From: Gemmatimonadota bacterium
GTDB lineage: Bacteria > Gemmatimonadota > Gemmatimonadetes > Longimicrobiales > UBA6960
Direction: 5' to 3'
NCBI GenBank assembly: GCA_019347995.1
Contig: JAHWKH010000050.1
Coordinates: 1-10,512, forward strand
Length of the DNA: 10,512 nt
A model generated the notes under the pieces. It was not told where the DNA came from. It ran no database searches and saw only the letters and a list, made by a program, of their open reading frames with translations. Positions 5,669 through 10,512 of this stretch are shown here, piece after piece; position 1 is the stretch's first letter; each line of letters opens with the position of its first letter. A program made the translations under genes and the position numbers.

Positions 5669-8488
5669 CTAACGGCGCAGGACCGGGCGCTCCAGGACGA
5701 TGTCCCCGGAGGGATCCTCCACCTGCACGACGACGCGCAGCCGATAGCTGCCGGGAGGCACGTCCCTCAGGTCCAGGGTGAGCCACTCGGAGCCGGCGGA
5801 GGGGCCGGGAACCGGGCGTCGGAACCAGCTCATGTCGAACCAAGGCTGTCCGGCGGGGCGGAACGGCACATCCAGCGCGGAGCCTCCGTCCGGAGACGCG
5901 ACCTCCACCCGGATCCCGTAGGGAGGCGCGTCCGGCGGCAGGTCGTACAGCTCGAAGAAGACCCCCACCTCGTCTCCCTCGAGGGTCTCGTCCGGAAGGG
6001 CGAGCGTGCCCCCGCCCCGGGGGTGGTGCGCGCCCGCCCCGCCGCCCGCGGCCGGAGCCGTGAGAAGGAGGTCCGACGCCCTCGGGTCGCCGGCGCGGGC
6101 CACCGGCTCGATCGAGGCGACGGCGGCTCGGCCCAGCCGAGGGTCGTAGACCTCCACGGCGAGCCGGGTGGCGCCCGGCACGGAGCGCGCGATCAGGCGC
6201 AGCTGCCGGTCCCGCGCCGTGATCCGCCTCCGCTCGATGCTCACGCGCTCGCCCGCGGATCCGAACTGGTGGAGACCCAGCTCCAGGCTGTCTCCCTCGC
6301 CGGCGGCCATGATGTCGGGAACGACGGCATGGATCTCCAGATCCAGCCCGTGCTCGCCCCGGAAGCGGGCGACCTGTGCGGGCAGAGCGAGGTTCGCGCC
6401 GGCGTCGTCGCCCCTGTGGGGGAAGACGTTGCGCAGGTCCTCGAGGTATGCCCGCGCCTCGGCGGTGAGATCCGCCGTGCGGGCGGAGGGGCGGCGTCGG
6501 AACGTGACGTCGGGCCCGCGCCCGTAATCCCAGAATTCCGTGCGGGCGCCGGAGCCCTCCCCCAGCACCCTCACACGGTCGGGCCGTCCGTAGCGCACCC
6601 AGACCTCTCCGGGATCGGTGGCGGCGGCTCCGAAGCGCAGGAGCGCGTGCGCGCCGCGCACCAGGTGCTCCACGAATCGCTCGTTCACGTCCGTGGCGAG
6701 GACGGGGTCCAGCGGCGCCCAGAAGTCCCGCGTCGCCCGCTGCCGGTCCTCGGACATCATGTCGGTGAGGCGGGCCGCGCTGTGCGCATCCATGAGCACC
6801 CGCGGGTCCGCGATACGCTCCGCCTCGTCGGGGGCGAGCCCGGCCAGGCCGCGCCGCAGGTCCGCGGCGGCGTCCCCGGCGCGCCCGAGACGCTTGAGCG
6901 CCAGACCGCTCAGGAGCAGGGCGTAGGGATGGCCCCCGGAGGCCCATCCGAAGCGGCGGGCCCCATTCAGGACATCATGCCACGACTCCTGCTCCGCCAG
7001 CTCCAGCAGCAGCTCCACGTTGGCGCCCACGTGGGCGGGATCGGCCTCGACGGCGGCCTTCAACGAGGCGGTCATCGCCGCCCGGGCCTCGTCGGCACCG
7101 GCGGCGGGTCGGAATCCGGCCTCCAGCACGCGATCCAGCTGGTCGGGGCACAGGGTGCTCCAGGCGATGAGCGCCTCCCCCACCCCCGGGGACCCCTGCC
7201 GCAGGGGATCGCCGACGCGGCCACAGGGATGGGCCGCGAGGACCGCCGGATCGACGCTGCCCCCGCCGCCGTGCAGCAGCACCTCCTCCTTGAGGACCAG
7301 CGCGCGCTCGTACGCCAGCTCCGCCACCAGCTGGGGCGACACGCGGTCACCGGCCCGCCGCGCCCGCTGGATCCCGCGCTCGAAGAGGGCGCGCGCCTCC
7401 TCCGAGAGGCCCTGCCTGCGACGGATCCGCGCCAGGGCCAGGTAGGGCGCCGGATTGTCCGGATCGCGCGCCATGGCGTGCTCCAGGGCGGCGGCGGCCT
7501 GATCCCGCCACGCGAGGGGAGACGCGCCCCGGGGAGGCTCCCCTTCCAGGAGGCCGTCCAGCGTGCCGAAGCGCGCCTCGATGGCGGGATGGTCGCCGAG
7601 CGCCGAGCGCAGGAGCTCCCTGGCCTCCATCTGGGTCGGCGCGGGCACGATGGCCTCGCCGGTCCATTCCGCCGGGACGGCAGGCGCCCGGTCGGGCACT
7701 TCGGGCAGCCCCATGGGAGGCGGCTGGGCCGGGGGATCGGGTGGGGTCACCTCGAAGCGGAGGGGGAACTCCACCCAGGTGCCCACGGGCCGACCGCTGT
7801 GCGTCGCCGGACGGAACCTCAGGTGGGGCGCCGCCGCCAGGGCGGCCCTGTCCAGGTCGCCCAGGCCCGACCCCTGGTGGATCTGGACGTGGTCCACCGC
7901 GCCGGTGGAATCCACCCACAGGAGGAGGTGGACCGTCCCTCCCACCCCCGCGGCCTGAAGCCGGGGCGGATAGTAACGGCGCATCACCCTGGCGTCTTCC
8001 CGCTCGTCCACGATCTCCGGCAGCGTCACCGTGGGTGGCGTGAAGGGGACGGCTTCGTGTGACGACGCGGGCGGAGCGACGGCCGCCAGGGCCGGATCCG
8101 GATCCGCGGCCTCCTCCCCGGGAGGAGCCGAGCCCTGCGTGGTCCGGACCTCGTCCTGCCCCGGCGACGCCCGGGACGGGGTCGCCTCGGCGGAGCCGTC
8201 CAGCAGATCGATCAAGGTGCCGCCGGCCCGCACGAGCGACGCGCGGGCCGGTGGCACGGCGGCGCCCACCAGCACGAGGACGACCACGGCGGCGGCCAGC
8301 GGCCATCGTCTCGTGGCGCGCGGGGGGGTGGGGGGACGCAGCGCCTCCCGCTCGAGCTCGGCCTTCAGCTCGGGCGCGAACGACGGCCGCTCGGTCATGC
8401 GCAGCGCCGCCAGCTCGGCGTCCAGCGCCGCGAGCTCCGGGGGAAGGCCCGGCAACGGGCTCGCAGGATTCGAGTGCTCGGATGGCAT
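5669..8488 (-). CDS. Membrane protein with anti-sigma-like N-terminus, TonB C-terminal domain, TPR-like region and GWxTD-like domain
   Basis: I do not recognise this about 939-residue protein as a named family, but its parts are readable. Residues 1-60 are cytoplasmic, with a short helical LDAELAALRMTERPSFAPEL segment like the N-termini of anti-sigma factors lacking a zinc finger. One hydrophobic helix follows (about 62-78), after Arg-Arg. After a Pro/Ala-rich periplasmic linker comes a TonB C-terminal domain (about 163-248; YYPPRLQAAGVGGTVHLLLW, then LDRAALAAA, RFRPA). Residues about 320-560 are helical with one convincing TPR pair (326-378). Residues about 580-666 resemble a GWxTD domain (FWAPLDP, ATDPGEVWVRYGRPDR, EFWDYG). 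The remainder is beta-rich, with two sandwich-like stretches (about 713-798 and 826-936). The start follows the sigma-factor stop by 12 nt, so the two are probably coupled. The ATG at 8488 is preferred; a TTG at 8494 is possible. The likely role, inferred only, is control of that sigma factor in response to envelope state. Confidence 0.85.
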   Translation of the reverse strand: MPSEHSNPASPLPGLPPELAALDAELAALRMTERPSFAPELKAELEREALRPPTPPRATRRWPLAAAVVVLVLVGAAVPPARASLVRAGGTLIDLLDGSAEATPSRASPGQDEVRTTQGSAPPGEEAADPDPALAAVAPPASSHEAVPFTPPTVTLPEIVDEREDARVMRRYYPPRLQAAGVGGTVHLLLWVDSTGAVDHVQIHQGSGLGDLDRAALAAAPHLRFRPATHSGRPVGTWVEFPLRFEVTPPDPPAQPPPMGLPEVPDRAPAVPAEWTGEAIVPAPTQMEARELLRSALGDHPAIEARFGTLDGLLEGEPPRGASPLAWRDQAAAALEHAMARDPDNPAPYLALARIRRRQGLSEEARALFERGIQRARRAGDRVSPQLVAELAYERALVLKEEVLLHGGGGSVDPAVLAAHPCGRVGDPLRQGSPGVGEALIAWSTLCPDQLDRVLEAGFRPAAGADEARAAMTASLKAAVEADPAHVGANVELLLELAEQESWHDVLNGARRFGWASGGHPYALLLSGLALKRLGRAGDAAADLRRGLAGLAPDEAERIADPRVLMDAHSAARLTDMMSEDRQRATRDFWAPLDPVLATDVNERFVEHLVRGAHALLRFGAAATDPGEVWVRYGRPDRVRVLGEGSGARTEFWDYGRGPDVTFRRRPSARTADLTAEARAYLEDLRNVFPHRGDDAGANLALPAQVARFRGEHGLDLEIHAVVPDIMAAGEGDSLELGLHQFGSAGERVSIERRRITARDRQLRLIARSVPGATRLAVEVYDPRLGRAAVASIEPVARAGDPRASDLLLTAPAAGGGAGAHHPRGGGTLALPDETLEGDEVGVFFELYDLPPDAPPYGIRVEVASPDGGSALDVPFRPAGQPWFDMSWFRRPVPGPSAGSEWLTLDLRDVPPGSYRLRVVVQVEDPSGDIVLERPVLRR

Positions 8489-8498
8489 CGTCAATATG

Positions 8499-8502
8499 TC
8501 CT
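8499..8502 (-). promoter_or_regulatory. Shine-Dalgarno-like AGGA overlapping the sigma-factor stop
   Basis: AGGA (minus strand) shares bases with the TAG stop of the sigma gene. It lies four bases before TTG (8494) and ten before ATG (8488), neither spacing being ideal, so the exact start of the membrane protein is uncertain by two residues. The arrangement suggests translational coupling. Confidence 0.4.
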
Positions 8503-9112
8503 ACTCACGCGCCTCGATCGCCTCCCGGAGCCTCTTGAGGGCCCGGTGGAGGCGCACGGCGACGGCGTTGGGGCTGATGTCGAGCTGGGCCGAGATCTCT
8601 CCGTTGGAGAGTCCCGCGCCATAGCGTAGGGAAAGGATCTCCTGGTCTCGCGGACGGAGCGTCTGCGTGCCGTTCAGCAGCTTCTGGATCCGCTCCTGCT
8701 TGAGGACCCGCTCCTCCTGGGTGGGCAGGTCCGCCACCAGATCCGGCACGCGATCGAGGGAGACGTGGAGAGAGCCGCGCCGGCGGAGCGAGCGCAGGTG
8801 ATCGGTGACCGCGTTGCGCGCGATGCGCAGCAGCCAGGTCCGGGGCGACGCCCTCTCCGGATCGTAGCGATCGAACGAGCGGTAGGCCTTGAGGAAGACC
8901 TCCGAGGTCACGTCCTCCGCGGTCTCCCGCGTCGCTACCCGGAAGCGGACGTAGCGGTACACGGTGGCGCGGTGGTCGTGGTACCAGGCTTCGAAGCGCC
9001 CGGGAAGGCTCCCCGCGCCGGCCAGACCGCCGGTGGCGTCCGCGCGCACGGCTCCGTCCGCCGGTGGGGCGACTCCCGTCGCATCCTGGGCCTTCGCGCT
9101 GTCGTGGGGCAT
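8501..9112 (-). CDS. RNA polymerase sigma factor, ECF (sigma-70 family)
   Basis: An alternative sigma factor that would direct RNA polymerase to a dedicated promoter set. The 203-residue product has region 2 (about 39-112: FEAWYHDHRATVYRYV, then AEDVTSEVFLKAYRSFDRYD and the promoter-melting part SPRTWLLRIARNAVTDHLR). After a short linker comes region 4 (about 147-200: LRPRDQEILSLRYGAGLSNGE and the helix-turn-helix recognition segment ISPNAVAVRLHRALKRLRE). Regions 1 and 3 are absent, as in ECF factors. There is an unusual roughly 38-residue Ala/Gly-rich leader before region 2. The ATG at 9112 has only a weak AGG three bases upstream, so a start slightly further in cannot be excluded. The stop TAG overlaps the AGGA that precedes the membrane-protein gene, which supports co-translation. 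The promoters it recognises are not identifiable from this window. Confidence 0.95.
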   Translation of the reverse strand: MPHDSAKAQDATGVAPPADGAVRADATGGLAGAGSLPGRFEAWYHDHRATVYRYVRFRVATRETAEDVTSEVFLKAYRSFDRYDPERASPRTWLLRIARNAVTDHLRSLRRRGSLHVSLDRVPDLVADLPTQEERVLKQERIQKLLNGTQTLRPRDQEILSLRYGAGLSNGEISAQLDISPNAVAVRLHRALKRLREAIEARE

Positions 9113-9136
9113 CGCCTGGAGATACGCGGGACCGGG

Positions 9137-9153
9137 CGTCGGGTTACCCGACG
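9137..9153. repeat. Perfect 17-nt palindrome between the zinc-ribbon and sigma genes
   Basis: CGTCGGGT and ACCCGACG flank a single central base. The element begins directly after the zinc-ribbon stop codon and ends 25 nt before the sigma ATG at 9112. It could be an operator for a dimeric regulator or, in RNA, a 7-bp stem with a 3-nt loop. There is no T-run, so it is not a classical terminator. A role in controlling the sigma gene is inferred from position only. Confidence 0.5.
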
Positions 9154-9384
9154 TCAGGCTCGCTCCCGGCGTTCCCGGCGGCTGGTGGCGACGGTGGCGC
9201 TGGCGTTCTGTCCGCTCCCCTTCCCCGAGACCTCCAGCGGCGTGTCACAGTGGCTGCAGCGGATGAGGACCTGGTCGGCACCCGCCAGCAATACGCCGTC
9301 CGTGTGGCTGCATACCGGACACCGATACGTCCGCCACCCCATCGCCTCGCCCTGATCAGCGTCAGTGGGGGGGTTCGTCGCCAT
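9154..9384 (-). CDS. Small zinc-ribbon protein of unknown function
   Basis: The 76-residue product has two CxxC knuckles, CPVC (22-25) and CSHC (43-46), 17 residues apart. They lie in a compact segment from GWRTYRCPVCSH to RCSHCDTPLEV. This is the usual signature of a four-cysteine zinc ribbon, as found in small nucleic-acid- or protein-binding proteins. The C-terminus (from residue 52) is Ser/Gly-rich and ends in a basic RRERRERA tail, which could contact nucleic acid. I chose the ATG at 9384 because GAGGAG lies six bases upstream. The frame remains open back to about 9513, but that extension is Arg/Gly-rich without pattern. It lies 168 nt downstream of gap and 41 nt upstream of the sigma gene. 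No specific family is recognised. A regulatory partnership with the sigma factor is possible but unproven. Confidence 0.8.
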   Translation of the reverse strand: MATNPPTDADQGEAMGWRTYRCPVCSHTDGVLLAGADQVLIRCSHCDTPLEVSGKGSGQNASATVATSRRERRERA

Positions 9385-9390
9385 GGTCCG

Positions 9391-9396
9391 CTCCTC
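9391..9396 (-). promoter_or_regulatory. Ribosome binding site for the zinc-ribbon protein
   Basis: GAGGAG on the minus strand, six bases before the ATG at 9384, marks this as the start rather than the longer open frame that begins near 9513. Confidence 0.6.
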
Positions 9397-9552
9397 GTCC
9401 GTGAGGTCGCCCTCCGACCGCATGCCGGAGCCTCGGTCGTGGGGGGTGCCCGCGATGGGTTGCAATCCCGATGCCTCGACGCCGGCCGGGGCGCGCCTCC
9501 GCTTCCTCAACACCCTACCGTGGCCGCTCGCCGCCGACGCCGCATCACGGGC

Positions 9553-10512
9553 TCAACCCACCGAAGCGGGCAGCCGCTCGCCCACGTAGCGCGCCAGGTC
9601 CACGACGCGGCAGGAGTACCCCCATTCGTTGTCGTACCAGGCCAGCACCTTCACGATGCGCCCGTCGTTCACCATGGTGCTCCGGGCGTCGACGATGGAG
9701 CTGGACGGATGGCCCGTGAAATCGACGCTCACGAGCGGCTCTTCGACGACAGAGAGGATGCCCGAGAGGCCTCCCTCGGCGGCTTCCCGGAAGGCGCCGT
9801 TGACCGTATCGACGCTGACGTCCTCCTCGACCTCCGCCACCAGGTCGACGAGGGAGACGTCGGGCGTCGGCACCCGTATGGCCATCCCATCGATCCTGCC
9901 TTCGACCTCCGGTAGGACCAGCGACGTCGCCCGGGCCGCCCCCGTGGTCGTCGGAATCATGGAGACGGCGCCGGCGCGGGCCCGCCTCAGGTCCTTGTGG
10001 GGCGTGTCCAGCAGCGCCTGATCGTTCGTGTAGGAGTGGATCGTGGTCATGAACCCCCGACGGAAGCCGAAGCGGTCCATGAGCACCTTCACCACGGGCG
10101 CGAGGCAGTTCGTGGTGCAGCTCGCGTTGGAGACGACTTCTTCGTCACCGGTCAGCACGTCGTCGTTCACGCCCAACACGATGGTCGCGTCCATCTCGCC
10201 GGAACCCGGAGCCGAGATGATGACCTTTTTCGCGCCCGCGGCGAGATGCTGTGCCGCCTTCTCGCGGGTCCGGAAGATTCCCGTCGACTCAATAATGACA
10301 TCCGCTCCGAGATCGCCCCATGGGAGCTTGGAGGGATCGCGCTCGGCGAAAACCTGGAATCGATCGCCATTGACGACGAGATGATCGCCGTCGACACTGA
10401 TCTCCCCAGGAAACTTTCCGTGGATGGAATCGAACTTGAACAGGTGTGCCAACGTCTGGGCGTCCGTGAGGTCGTTGACCCCCACGATATCGATGCCCCC
10501 GAGGTTGCGCTC
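9553..10512 (-). CDS. gap: Glyceraldehyde-3-phosphate dehydrogenase (type I), N-terminus missing
   Basis: It oxidises glyceraldehyde 3-phosphate with phosphate and NAD+ to 1,3-bisphosphoglycerate. The visible 319 residues run to the stop; about 16-20 N-terminal residues, including the INGFGRIGR nucleotide loop, lie beyond the right edge. Visible landmarks are VNDLTD, whose Asp is typical of NAD-preferring enzymes, and ERDPSKLPW. The catalytic [12 protein letters not shown] (visible Cys132) follows, then [10 protein letters not shown] with the catalytic His159, IPTTTGAA, and the C-terminal [17 protein letters not shown] at 10485 is internal, not the start, because the family similarity continues past it to the edge ([11 protein letters not shown]). 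Upstream genes are not visible. pgk and tpiA follow, but only after a three-gene interruption. Confidence 0.97.
   Translation of the reverse strand, partial: ERNLGGIDIVGVNDLTDAQTLAHLFKFDSIHGKFPGEISVDGDHLVVNGDRFQVFAERDPSKLPWGDLGADVIIESTGIFRTREKAAQHLAAGAKKVIISAPGSGEMDATIVLGVNDDVLTGDEEVVSNASCTTNCLAPVVKVLMDRFGFRRGFMTTIHSYTNDQALLDTPHKDLRRARAGAVSMIPTTTGAARATSLVLPEVEGRIDGMAIRVPTPDVSLVDLVAEVEEDVSVDTVNGAFREAAEGGLSGILSVVEEPLVSVDFTGHPSSSIVDARSTMVNDGRIVKVLAWYDNEWGYSCRVVDLARYVGERLPASVG

Noticed and set aside
5642..8062. A very long open frame (about 806 codons) on the plus strand opposite the membrane-protein gene
   Set aside because: It is a composition shadow of the GC-rich minus-strand gene. Its translation is Arg/Gly/Pro-rich with no domain pattern, whereas the opposite strand shows a membrane helix, a TonB domain and TPRs.
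9385..9513. N-terminal extension of the zinc-ribbon protein
   Set aside because: Low-complexity, and a GAGGAG site places the start at 9384.

Overview
The window is a very GC-rich stretch of bacterial DNA in which every supported gene lies on the minus strand, so it reads from right to left. Strong G/C bias at third codon positions produces many long spurious frames on both strands. The gene set (a GWxTD-like domain, a TonB-type C-terminal domain, an ECF sigma factor, and a gap/pgk/tpiA/secG cluster) fits Gemmatimonadota or a related high-GC phylum. That placement is inferred from domain content and base composition; there is no rRNA or other marker here.

In transcription order the layout is as follows. 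(1) gap, glyceraldehyde-3-phosphate dehydrogenase, lacking its N-terminus at the right edge. (2) A 76-residue protein with a four-cysteine zinc-ribbon pattern, closely followed by a perfect 17-nt palindrome. (3) An ECF-type sigma factor. (4) A protein of about 939 residues starting 12 nt after the sigma stop, with a short anti-sigma-like N-terminus, one membrane helix, a TonB C-terminal domain, a TPR-like helical region, a degenerate GWxTD-like domain and a beta-rich C-terminus. (5) pgk. (6) tpiA. (7) secG. (8-10) The E1 alpha, E1 beta and E2 genes of a 2-oxoacid (probably pyruvate) dehydrogenase complex, with E2 cut by the left edge inside its catalytic domain.

The metabolic genes make a coherent route. 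GAPDH, phosphoglycerate kinase and triose-phosphate isomerase cover the triose part of glycolysis, and the dehydrogenase complex would convert pyruvate to acetyl-CoA. SecG is a protein-export subunit that often sits beside tpiA. The E3 subunit is not in the window.

The most unusual part is the three-gene block between gap and pgk (about 5669-9384). The sigma factor and the multidomain membrane protein are almost certainly co-expressed. The protein's architecture suggests an anti-sigma-like regulator physically joined to a periplasmic TonB/TPR/GWxTD sensor or structural region. It is the best candidate here for an undescribed system. The rest is ordinary housekeeping content. No mobile elements, CRISPR arrays, tRNAs or rRNAs were seen, and no gene-free stretch exceeds about 170 bases.
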